From: Chloroflexota bacterium
GTDB lineage: Bacteria; Chloroflexota; UBA6077; FW602-bin22; JAMCVK01
Direction of reading: 5' to 3'
NCBI GenBank assembly: GCA_023475225.1
Contig: JAMCVK010000026.1
Coordinates: 43,399-107,398 of the forward strand
DNA length: 64,000 bases
Part shown: one piece after another, positions 7,528 to 15,226 of the stretch
Layout: each line of letters starts with the position of its first letter
How positions within the stretch are numbered: the stretch's first letter is position 1
Translations under genes and position numbers: made by a program
Notes under the pieces: generated by a model
What the model saw: the letters and a program-made list of their open reading frames with translations, nothing else
Databases searched by the model: none
Told to the model about the DNA's origin: nothing

Positions 7528-9186
7528 CTAGGCCTCAAGCCACGCCTTCCGCAGGAGCAACCTCCACTCAAGGGCCAACGGCTTGTAACCCTTCAATTTG
7601 GGTGAAGCTATTTCGACGACAGGAGGAGAGTACAACCACAGTTTTGGAGCCTGTTGTACAAGAACCTTTTGAAGCTCGTTGTAGATTTTCTTGCGTTCCG
7701 CAGGATCCACCGTGGTTTGCCCCTTCCGCATCAACGCATCAGCCTCCGGACTCTTCAGTCCATACACGTTCGCTGGTCCCCAAGAGGCATAATGGTGGGC
7801 TAGCTCGCCGGGTTCAGGAGAAAGGCTATCGAGCGCGCTAAACAAATTGAAATCTCTGGCACGCCAATTCTTGATGTACTGGGCCCACTCTGTGAGAACT
7901 ATCTCCGCCTCAATGCCCACCTCCTTCAACTGGCGTTGAATTATCTGAGCATTTGCAACCTGGAGAGGATACTGCTGGGAGGCCATAATGGTGGTCTTAA
8001 AGCCAGCTGGGTAGCCAGCTTTCGCCAGTAGCTCCTTGGCCTTGGCCACATTGCGCTTGTAGGATGGATATGCATCGGCTGGCAACGACCACTCAGCATA
8101 CGCCGGAGGAATAGGGCCCAGGAGGGTGGCTCTGCCACCAACTGCCCCTGCGATGATCTCCTGTCTATCAATAGCCCAACTGAGGGCCTCCCTCACCTCC
8201 TGTTTATCAAATGGGGATCGCGCGCAATTGATGCCCAGGGCATAATAGTTTCCGGCCATCTGCTCGATGAGAACTACACTCGGATCTCCCTTCACTGCTG
8301 CCACGCTCTCCGGCAAACGAGCGAGGGTTAGCTGAGCTCTTCCAGTACGTACGGCGGCTATCCTTGAGGTCTCATCTGGCATGATTTGGAAGGTGAGGCC
8401 ATCCAGGTAGGGGAGCCCCTTCTCAAAGTAATCCTTGAACTTCACCAACTTAGTGAAGTTGTCACGGACGAACTCGGAAAGCATGAAGGGCCCTGCACCA
8501 CCATCATGCTCCAATAGGTTCCCATACTGTTTCACCACTTCATGGGCTACCACCATGGGTTGCGTTCCGCCAACTCCACCGGCTAAGAAGCCCAGAAAAG
8601 GAGCATAAGGCTCCTTGAGTGTGAACCGCACGGTATACTTGTCAGTAGCCTCGTACTTACTAACCAGGTCGAACCGACTGGTGTAGTACGACTTGAGCGC
8701 GGGATCCCTTATGCGATCGATGCTGTAGATGACGTCTTCCGCCGTAACCTCCCGACCATTGTGAAACTTGGCCCCTTTGCGCAGGTGAAAGGTGTAGTTC
8801 AACCCGTCTGGTGAAGTATCCCAAGATTCAGCCAGGTCAGGAATGACCTTATTCCCCTCATCCAACCGCACCAGACCGCTATACAGGTGCTCGATGATCT
8901 CGCGTGCAGAAAAGCCTATGGATGTGTGTGCATCAAAGCCCACCGCTTCAGCCTCTTTGGCTATAACTAACGCACCTCCCGCTCGCGGCGCAGGTACCGT
9001 AGTAGGTGTAGGGGCCTTGGGAGGCACAGGCGTCGGTGTCGGTGCGGCCGGCGGTGGGGCACAGGCTGAGAGAAAGGCCGCTATACTAGATACGGAGAGA
9101 CCCAAGGCCGCAGCTCGCACGATGAACTCTCGGCGGCTTATCTTCCCTTGGCTGAACAAACCTTGTAGCCTATCAACCTCTTCCAT
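7528..9186 (-). CDS. ABC transporter substrate-binding protein, family 5 (Tat-type lipoprotein)
   Basis: A 552-residue SBP_bac_5 protein. The N-terminus has a twin-arginine motif (SRREFIVRAA) leading into a hydrophobic stretch and a lipobox ending LSAC, so it is probably exported folded by Tat and lipid-anchored. A Pro/Thr-rich linker follows. Domain signatures include LAESWDTSPDGLNYTFHLRK, KFHNGREVTAEDVIYSIDRI and EVREALSWAIDRQEI. It captures the substrate for the DppB/DppC-like permeases downstream. Substrates of this family range from peptides to opines, glutathione and heterocycles; here the surrounding amidase and hydrolase genes argue for a non-peptide amide or sugar-like compound (inference). 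Confidence 0.93.
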   Translation of the reverse strand: MEEVDRLQGLFSQGKISRREFIVRAAALGLSVSSIAAFLSACAPPPAAPTPTPVPPKAPTPTTVPAPRAGGALVIAKEAEAVGFDAHTSIGFSAREIIEHLYSGLVRLDEGNKVIPDLAESWDTSPDGLNYTFHLRKGAKFHNGREVTAEDVIYSIDRIRDPALKSYYTSRFDLVSKYEATDKYTVRFTLKEPYAPFLGFLAGGVGGTQPMVVAHEVVKQYGNLLEHDGGAGPFMLSEFVRDNFTKLVKFKDYFEKGLPYLDGLTFQIMPDETSRIAAVRTGRAQLTLARLPESVAAVKGDPSVVLIEQMAGNYYALGINCARSPFDKQEVREALSWAIDRQEIIAGAVGGRATLLGPIPPAYAEWSLPADAYPSYKRNVAKAKELLAKAGYPAGFKTTIMASQQYPLQVANAQIIQRQLKEVGIEAEIVLTEWAQYIKNWRARDFNLFSALDSLSPEPGELAHHYASWGPANVYGLKSPEADALMRKGQTTVDPAERKKIYNELQKVLVQQAPKLWLYSPPVVEIASPKLKGYKPLALEWRLLLRKAWLEA

Positions 9187-9367
9187 TGTCTTACTCCTTC
9201 CGTTGGGTCGATCAAAAAACTATCCTTTGGGCCGACTGCCTCCATGCGCTACGCGCTGTTGTCACCCCTCTTCAACTGTTCGCCTCAACTTAAATTCCCT
9301 ATCTCACCTCCCCTGCGTGCTACCCATCGCCTCCTGAAAGCCGCGCCCAACCACGAAGTATAGCCAA

Positions 9368-9724
9368 CTACAGTATGGCCTTAGCCGCAATAGCAGTAGC
9401 AGGCTCTAGATATGGGTTTGCGAAACGATGTGGAGTGCCACGTGGCGTAAAAAACACATCACCCCTCTTCAATGGGACTCGGATCTCACCCTCTGATGAC
9501 TGCTTGAACGCATCCAAGACCCCATCCACGACGATAACAGCCTCATCTAAATCCTCATGGACGTGATAATCATGCGTGGAGCCCCCTGATCCAAAGATGA
9601 CGTATGCAACCGACAGTTTCCCAGCCCCCAGTTCTGGGGACACCACAACCTTTTCCTGCCAGTTCCCCTCGCCATAGTACCATTCTACTTTGTCGAAATC
9701 GATGTACACGCTGCCCTCAGTCAT
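9368..9724 (-). CDS. Small single-domain cupin protein
   Basis: A 118-residue protein with one cupin barrel. Motif 1 is recognisable in HDYHVHEDLDEAVIVVDGVLDAF (histidines and Glu as metal ligands), and motif 2 in GDVFFTPRGTPHRFANP. GGAGAAGG lies upstream of the ATG. Small cupins in catabolic clusters serve as isomerases, dioxygenases, lyases or ligand-binding regulators, and sequence alone does not decide. It stands between the Lrp-type regulator and the binding protein, 180 bases before the latter, so it is probably the first enzyme gene of the operon. Confidence 0.85.
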   Translation of the reverse strand: MTEGSVYIDFDKVEWYYGEGNWQEKVVVSPELGAGKLSVAYVIFGSGGSTHDYHVHEDLDEAVIVVDGVLDAFKQSSEGEIRVPLKRGDVFFTPRGTPHRFANPYLEPATAIAAKAIL

Positions 9725-9763
9725 CTTTACCTTCTCCGAGCGGCCACAATCAAATTCGGGAGG

Positions 9764-10237
9764 TTAGCTCCCAGATTGACTAACAGGTACCCAGTCATAT
9801 GTTCGCTTAGTTACCTTCAGATATTGGGAGGTCTCTACGCCCTTGATCCCGGGGATCGCGGCTAGTTTCTTGGTTAGGAAGTCGAGAAGGTCATCACTCG
9901 AAGTGAATAGGACAACAGCAACTATGTTGTACCTACCAGCCGAGATGCTCACAAACCTGACCTGCCTCAGCTCAGCGATTTTGTGCGCAATTTCCTCTAG
10001 GTGAGCCGGCTCCGCCTGGATGCCTACGAGCATGTTAACGTTGTAGCCCAAGTGGAAGGGATTGGTTAGAGCAGCAATGTGCATACTCCCCCGCTCGATT
10101 AAGCCTCTTATGCGTTTGCGTATGGTTGCCTCTGTGACCCCTATCTCCCGGGCCAAATCCCTGTTACTCTTCCGCCCATTTTCGCGCAGAGAGGCTATAA
10201 TCTTTTGATCCAGGCCATCGATGCGTTTATTAGCCAT
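9764..10237 (-). CDS. Lrp/AsnC-family transcriptional regulator
   Basis: A 157-residue regulator with N-terminal winged helix (LDQKIIASLRENGRKSNRDL, then VTEATIRKRIRGLIERG) and a C-terminal RAM/AsnC ligand-binding domain (VNMLVGIQAEPAHLEEIAHKI, AGRYNIVAVVLF, IPGIKGVETSQYLKV). The ATG at 10237 is chosen; no ribosome-binding site precedes it, and the promoter just upstream would start transcription at about that ATG, so the mRNA is probably leaderless. It heads the leftward catabolic cluster and lies divergent from the haem-motif histidine kinase. It is likely a local regulator answering to an amino-acid-like metabolite of the pathway. Confidence 0.9.
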   Translation of the reverse strand: MANKRIDGLDQKIIASLRENGRKSNRDLAREIGVTEATIRKRIRGLIERGSMHIAALTNPFHLGYNVNMLVGIQAEPAHLEEIAHKIAELRQVRFVSISAGRYNIVAVVLFTSSDDLLDFLTKKLAAIPGIKGVETSQYLKVTKRTYDWVPVSQSGS

Positions 10238-10243
10238 ATCAAT

Positions 10244-10296
10244 AATATACCACTTAATTCGCAAATAGTCAACATTATCGCAAAATTGGTTCGCAA
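10244..10296 (-). promoter_or_regulatory. Promoter of the Lrp-type gene with TTGCGA operator repeats
   Basis: On the minus strand TTGACT (10272-10267), a 17-base spacer and TATATT (10249-10244) make a good sigma70-type promoter. The -10 box ends 7 bases before the ATG, implying a leaderless transcript. Three copies of TTGCGA occur on the minus strand (at 10296-10291, 10283-10278 and 10264-10259), one of them in the spacer. They are candidate autoregulatory sites for the Lrp-type protein (inference). Confidence 0.6.
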
Positions 10297-10397
10297 TTAC
10301 ATATAGTTTAGCGCGATAAATGCTATATTTCGACAATTACAGCCTGTAGGGTTTTTCAGGCCAGATTTTTATGTTAAACTTCAAGGGGAGGCAGCCA

Positions 10398-12833
10398 ATG
10401 TTTTTGCCCACATTTCTCAGCCGCATGGGACTACAAAAGAAGATCATCCTCTATGTTCTTTTGGGGATGGCTCTCAACCTCAGCTTTTTCACCTTCCTGG
10501 CCATGCGCTCTATAAACGAGAGCATAAGCGAAATTACGCAAGGCCGCCTCACCATCGCTGAGCAAGCCGCCCGATACCTCGACCGCAACTTCCAGCAGTC
10601 CCTCGACCTGCTAGAAAGGACGGCCTCCCTTGAGCCCAGCGATCTCCATCAAGACGATGGTCCTAAATCAGCCAGGATGATGCTCAAGGACCTCTATCAC
10701 TATTCCGGCATCTTTAGCGGTGGCATCGTTCTTATTAACACCGGGGGCACAGTACTCTTGACCGAACCCTACTCCCCCCAAACAATAGGGTCGAATGTTC
10801 TAGAACTTCCCTACATCAATACCATCCTCCTTTCAGGAAGAGGTGGTATCGCCGGCCCGGTCGCCTCTCTAGTCAACCAAAGGGCGGCCCTCTCCCTTAC
10901 CACTCCTCTCCGAGATAGCGCCGGCCGCATCTCAGGGGTGATCATCGGGTACATTGACCTCACCCAGCCCAGCCTCGCCGACCTCATCCAGCCTTTAGCT
11001 CCAGGGAAGACCGGTTACGCTCAGATCATCGATATGAACGGGACTATTCTAGCCAGCACCAGTGCGGAGCGCTTGTTTGAGCGCAGCGATCACGGTGGCC
11101 GTTTCGCTGCCCTCATCAGCGAGAGGAAAACGATGGTGGGAACGTGCCACGATTGTCACCATGTCGGTGGGAATCAGGCTAGAAGTGAGGAATTGCTGGC
11201 CTTTGCCCCCTTATCTACTGTTCCCTGGGGTGTAACTATCCAACAGAGCGAAGAGGAGGCTTTCGCCCCCACCAAAAGGTTCCAGTGGCAAATGTTAGCC
11301 TTCGGCATAATTGCCCTCCTGAGCGCTATACTGCTGGCCTGGGCGACCACCCGTAGCGTGGTGCATCCCTTGAATGCCCTTACTGTAGCGGCCCATAGGA
11401 TTACCGCTGGCCAGCTCGATGGCCAGCTTACAGTAGGAGGAGCTGATGAGATTGGGAGGCTGAGCCGTGCCTTCGAGGAAATGAGAGGGAGATTGAAGAG
11501 GTCCCGGGAAGAAATAGAGGCATGGAATAGGGAGCTGGAAAATAGAGTGAAGCAGCGAACAAGAGAGCTGGCCGCCTTATTGGAGATCGCTATGACGTTG
11601 ACCACCAGCTTTGATCTGGAAACCCTCTTCGCCAAGGTGTTAGAGAGGGCTGTAGACGCCTTCGACGTCGCCGACGCAGGAGCCCTTTTCCTGTATGATC
11701 CAGAAAAGGAGGCCTTGGTAGCTAAGTCCTCTCTTGGCTATCAAGTGGAGCCACTCTCTCAAGCAAGATTGAAGCCGGGCGAGGCCATCGTAGGTAAGAC
11801 CTTTCAGGCCGGACAGGCTATGCTTTACTGTACCCCTCGGGATGTGGCCCTCGCCATCGAAAACATGAGCAGCGAAAACCAAATCCTTTTTGAAAGAGCA
11901 CGAACCGGTTTACGCCAGCCACAAAGCGCCATATGCGCCCCCCTGCAAGCCCACGACGGCAGCAGTGGGTGCCTTCTCCTGATCAATTTGAGACAGCCGG
12001 GTGCCTTCCAGCCGGAAGACCTGCAACTGTTACAGGCTATAGCGGCCCACATCGCTATCGTCCTGGAGAACGCTCGCTTACTCAAGGAAGCTAGTCAAGC
12101 CAAAGCTTGGGAGGAGGCTGACCGATTAAAATCGGAGTTTCTAATGGCCATCTCTCATGATCTGCTCACTCCCCTTACCTCAATCAAGGCCTCGACCGAT
12201 CTCCTCCTGGCAGAGAAAGCGGATGGCTTCAGCGAAGCCGAGGCCAAGTTGCTGCATAACATCAGCCGCAACACCGAACGTTTGAAGGGGCTGGTGGCCG
12301 ACCTGCTCGATATGGCCTGGCTGCAAAGCCGACAGGTAAATCTAAGGCTGGAGCCTCTCGATCTCAAACAAGTCATTGGCGATGTGAGTGAACTTTTCAA
12401 GCCGCTTATGGTCGCCAAGGAGCAAACCCTGGATCTTGCACTGTCCCTCACCCTTCTGCCAGTTAGGGCCGATCGACGCAGGGTAGAACAGATTCTGACC
12501 AACCTTCTCTCCAACGCCCACAGGTACACCCCCAGGGGTGGATCCATTCGTATTGCGGCCCACGCCGGGGATGGGGACATCATAGTTCAGGTCAGCGATA
12601 CTGGCCCAGGTATCCCTCTAGCTGAGCGAGAGCACATCTTTATGAAGTTTTATCGCGGTCGGCGGGCCAAGACCGCTCCACGCGGCGGAACGGGCTTGGG
12701 ACTCTCCATCGCCAAGGCCATCGTGGAGCTGCATGGGGGCAGGATATGGCTGGGGGATGAGACAGAGCAAGGCACCACCATTTTCTTCACCTTACCGCAA
12801 GGAGGAGACGATGAAAGTCCTGGTAGTCGATGA
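10398..12833 (+). CDS. Membrane sensor histidine kinase with periplasmic CxxCH (haem c) motif
   Basis: An 811-residue kinase. A membrane helix near residues 20-40 is followed by a large extracytoplasmic dCache-like sensor, a second membrane helix (LAFGIIALLSAILLAWATT), HAMP, a coiled coil, GAF (about 390-540), HisKA (FLMAISHDLLTPLTS) and HATPase with N box (QILTNLLSNAHRYTP), G1 (VSDTGPGIP) and G2 (GTGLGLSIA). Residues 250-254 are CHDCH, a canonical c-type haem attachment site, on the outer side just before the second membrane helix. The ATG at 10398 has GGGGAGG upstream; an ATG nine codons earlier overlaps that site. The gene overlaps the response regulator by 23 bases. A redox, O2 or NO-sensing role via haem is inferred; Geobacter haem-PAS sensors are the known analogy. 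Confidence 0.93.
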   Translation: MFLPTFLSRMGLQKKIILYVLLGMALNLSFFTFLAMRSINESISEITQGRLTIAEQAARYLDRNFQQSLDLLERTASLEPSDLHQDDGPKSARMMLKDLYHYSGIFSGGIVLINTGGTVLLTEPYSPQTIGSNVLELPYINTILLSGRGGIAGPVASLVNQRAALSLTTPLRDSAGRISGVIIGYIDLTQPSLADLIQPLAPGKTGYAQIIDMNGTILASTSAERLFERSDHGGRFAALISERKTMVGTCHDCHHVGGNQARSEELLAFAPLSTVPWGVTIQQSEEEAFAPTKRFQWQMLAFGIIALLSAILLAWATTRSVVHPLNALTVAAHRITAGQLDGQLTVGGADEIGRLSRAFEEMRGRLKRSREEIEAWNRELENRVKQRTRELAALLEIAMTLTTSFDLETLFAKVLERAVDAFDVADAGALFLYDPEKEALVAKSSLGYQVEPLSQARLKPGEAIVGKTFQAGQAMLYCTPRDVALAIENMSSENQILFERARTGLRQPQSAICAPLQAHDGSSGCLLLINLRQPGAFQPEDLQLLQAIAAHIAIVLENARLLKEASQAKAWEEADRLKSEFLMAISHDLLTPLTSIKASTDLLLAEKADGFSEAEAKLLHNISRNTERLKGLVADLLDMAWLQSRQVNLRLEPLDLKQVIGDVSELFKPLMVAKEQTLDLALSLTLLPVRADRRRVEQILTNLLSNAHRYTPRGGSIRIAAHAGDGDIIVQVSDTGPGIPLAEREHIFMKFYRGRRAKTAPRGGTGLGLSIAKAIVELHGGRIWLGDETEQGTTIFFTLPQGGDDESPGSR

Positions 12834-13503
12834 TGAACCTGACGTAGTTGAGGTGGTTACACTGACCTTCAAGCTGCACTGGCCGGATTGCCAGGTTATA
12901 GCGGCCCATAGCGGCGAGTCTGCCTTAGACCTGTTTTGTGTCGAATGCCCAGATGTAGTGATCCTCGATATTGGGCTGCCAGGAATGAACGGCTTTGAGG
13001 TCTGCCGTCGTCTTCGCCAAATATCCGATATTCCTATATTGATGCTCACCGTAAGGGGCGAAGAATTGAACAAGGTGAAGGGCTTAGAGATCGGGGCCGA
13101 CGATTACATAACAAAGCCTTTCAGTCCGTTGGAGCTGCTGGCACGGGTGAGGGCTGTGCTTCGCCGCGCTGAGATGCCTCTTCCACTGACCGCTGCCCCC
13201 GATTTCAGCAGCGGCGACTTGACGATCAACTTTGCTTCTCACGAGGTAACCCTCCGGGGGAAGCCAGTGAAACTTACGGCCATCGAATATAGTTTGTTGT
13301 TTCATCTGGTGCGCAATGCAGGACGCATCCTCCCCTACGGTACTTTGCTGACCAAGGTCTGGGGTTATGGCTATCGGGATGAGACGGATACCCTGAAGGT
13401 GCATATCGCCCGCTTGCGCGAAAAGATTGAGGACGATCCACACGATCCCAAATACATCCGAACAGCCCGAGGGATCGGCTACCAATTTTGTAAAATCCCC
13501 TAA
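12811..13503 (+). CDS. OmpR/PhoB-family response regulator
   Basis: A 230-residue two-domain regulator. The receiver domain has the acidic pair (VVDDEPD), phospho-acceptor Asp in VVILDIGLPG, Thr in LMLTVRG and Lys in YITKPFSP. The C-terminal winged helix (LTAIEYSLLFHLVRNAGRIL, then DTLKVHIARLREKIE, ending TARGIGYQF) is of the OmpR/PhoB type. The ATG at 12811 follows GGAGGAG and lies inside the 3' end of the kinase gene, so the pair is coupled. The next operon is hdr-mvh, with a PhoP-type direct repeat at its promoter, which makes it the prime target candidate. Confidence 0.95.
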   Translation: MKVLVVDDEPDVVEVVTLTFKLHWPDCQVIAAHSGESALDLFCVECPDVVILDIGLPGMNGFEVCRRLRQISDIPILMLTVRGEELNKVKGLEIGADDYITKPFSPLELLARVRAVLRRAEMPLPLTAAPDFSSGDLTINFASHEVTLRGKPVKLTAIEYSLLFHLVRNAGRILPYGTLLTKVWGYGYRDETDTLKVHIARLREKIEDDPHDPKYIRTARGIGYQFCKIP

Positions 13504-13600
13504 TGCCCCCTTTCCCCAGTCGACTCCCTCCTACGGTGGCCATAAACCCTTCCCACAACAGCCCCCGGCGATAGTCAGGTTTTTCTTAGAGCGAAATTTG

Positions 13601-13653
13601 TTACCAATCCTTAACCTTTATTAACCCCAAATGTTACTTTCATATGCTATCTT
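13601..13653 (+). promoter_or_regulatory. Candidate activator-dependent promoter of the hdr-mvh operon
   Basis: Upstream of hdrC, TTACCA (13601), TTAACC (13611) and TTAACC (13621) are spaced exactly 10 bases apart, in the manner of the TTAACA-N4-TTAACA boxes bound by PhoP/PhoB-like regulators. The last copy stands where the -35 element would be relative to an extended -10, TGCTATCTT (13645-13653). Overlap of a direct repeat with the -35 is typical of PhoB-activated promoters. Binding by the adjacent response regulator is an inference. Confidence 0.5.
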
Positions 13654-13726
13654 GTAAGAGAAGGATGGCGCGTCCCCATACAGTAAGACCTTGATGATAG
13701 GGGAAAAGCCCCGAAGGAGTTGGGCG

Positions 13727-14302
13727 ATGAATCTACAAACCTTCGAGCTAGAGAGGGAGATGCTCGATCACCACTTCGCCGAAACGGTTACGCCGGATCG
13801 GGAGAAGCTGCTCACCTGCATCCAATGCGGCACCTGTACCGCCTCTTGCCCAACCGCTTATGCGATGGATTATACCCCTCGTCAGTTATGGAGGCTGATT
13901 CAGGTGGGGATGAGGGAGGCTGTACTCAACAGCACCACTTTTTGGCTGTGTACCTCCTGCTATTCCTGCACCATTCGCTGCCCCCGGGGGATCGCCTTGA
14001 CCGAGACGATGAGCAGCCTGAAACGGTTAGCCATGGCTGAGGGGATCAGGGGACGGGAGAGGATAGCCCGTTTCTACAAAGCTTTTGTGGAAACGATACG
14101 CCGACACGGTCGTATGCACGAAGTAGAATTCATAGCTATCTATCTGGGGAGAAAAGATCCCTTCTCTCTGTTGGAGCGGGCACCTCTGGGGTTGGCCCTT
14201 TGGCGTAAGGGTAAGTTATCCTTGATCCCTATCGAAATGAAAAGGAAGAACGACCTGGCAATCCTTTTCCGTAAGGTCGCCGAGCTGGAGGGACAAAAAT
14301 GA
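13727..14302 (+). CDS. hdrC: Heterodisulfide reductase subunit C-like protein
   Basis: A 191-residue iron-sulfur protein with two [4Fe-4S] motifs, CIQCGTCTASCPTA and CTSCYSCTIRCPRG, the arrangement of HdrC. In methanogens HdrC passes electrons between HdrA and the catalytic HdrB. The C-terminal half (ERIARFYKAFVETIRRHGRM) is helical as in the family. The ATG at 13727 follows AAGGAG; the frame is open 12 codons further but without a ribosome-binding site. It is first in a seven-gene operon and overlaps hdrB by ATGA. Confidence 0.9.
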   Translation: MNLQTFELEREMLDHHFAETVTPDREKLLTCIQCGTCTASCPTAYAMDYTPRQLWRLIQVGMREAVLNSTTFWLCTSCYSCTIRCPRGIALTETMSSLKRLAMAEGIRGRERIARFYKAFVETIRRHGRMHEVEFIAIYLGRKDPFSLLERAPLGLALWRKGKLSLIPIEMKRKNDLAILFRKVAELEGQK

Positions 14303-15207
14303 AATACTCCTACTTTCCTGGCTGCTCGCTACAGGTTATGGCCAGCGAGTACAACACTTCGGCTAGAGCGGTGATGCGCGAACTGGATGTTGAACTGAAG
14401 GAGCTGGAGGATTGGAACTGCTGCGGAGCCACCAACGTTGAGGCTGTCAGTTATCTGCTTTCCATCGCCCTGCCCGCCCGCAACCTGGCTCTGGCTGAGG
14501 CGAAGGGGTATGAACTGGTGGCCACGTGCAGCTCCTGCTTTCTGAATCTCTTTCGGGTCAAGGAGCACATTCGGCGTGATCCCACTTTGCAGCAGAAACT
14601 GGATATTATCCTGGGCGCTATGAAACTGCACTATGCCGGGACGGTACGGGTGCGTCATCTGCTGGATGTCCTGGTTAACGACATAGGACTGGAAAAGATA
14701 GCCAAAAGGATGCGACGAAAGCTTACGGGACTAAGAGTAGTCCCTTATTATGGCTGCCAGATCGTCCGCCCTTATGCCGAATTCGATGGCCCTGATCTTC
14801 CGGTGACAATGGATCGGCTTATCATCGCCCTGGGGGCGGAAGTTGTGCCTTACCTCTTAAAAACGAAGTGTTGCGGCGGCGCCTTGACCACGACGCGCAA
14901 GGAGATCGGTTTGAAGTTGATCGGCGACCTTCTGCTTCCGGCCGTAGGCACCGACTGTGTCATCACGGTCTGTCCTCTTTGTCAATTGAATCTGGATGCC
15001 TTCCAGTCTCAAGCAGCGGCCAAGCTCAAGGTCTCATTCAACATCCCCATCCTATACTTCACCCAGCTCATCGGTTTGGCCTTCGGCCTGGGAGAGGAGG
15101 ATCTGCAACTTGCCCATAACATCGTCTCTGTGGACAGGCTGTTGACCAAGCTGAAAGCGAGCCGCTCCCCCGCCTTCCAGGGAGCCGATCTCGCCGCCAG
15201 TCCTTAA
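14299..15207 (+). CDS. hdrB: Heterodisulfide reductase subunit B-like protein (two CCG domains)
   Basis: A 302-residue HdrB homologue starting YSYFPGCSLQ. The cysteine-rich CCG elements are in WNCCGATN, ATCSSCFLN, YYGCQIVRP, TKCCGGALTT and VCPLCQLN. In the methanogen enzyme these ligate two noncubane [4Fe-4S] clusters that cleave the CoM-S-S-CoB disulfide. No coenzyme M or B genes occur here, so the bacterial acceptor is another disulfide or an unknown compound. ATGA overlap with hdrC; hdrA starts 20 bases after its stop. Confidence 0.92.
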   Translation: MKYSYFPGCSLQVMASEYNTSARAVMRELDVELKELEDWNCCGATNVEAVSYLLSIALPARNLALAEAKGYELVATCSSCFLNLFRVKEHIRRDPTLQQKLDIILGAMKLHYAGTVRVRHLLDVLVNDIGLEKIAKRMRRKLTGLRVVPYYGCQIVRPYAEFDGPDLPVTMDRLIIALGAEVVPYLLKTKCCGGALTTTRKEIGLKLIGDLLLPAVGTDCVITVCPLCQLNLDAFQSQAAAKLKVSFNIPILYFTQLIGLAFGLGEEDLQLAHNIVSVDRLLTKLKASRSPAFQGADLAASP

Positions 15208-15226
15208 AGAGGAGGTATAGACGGTT

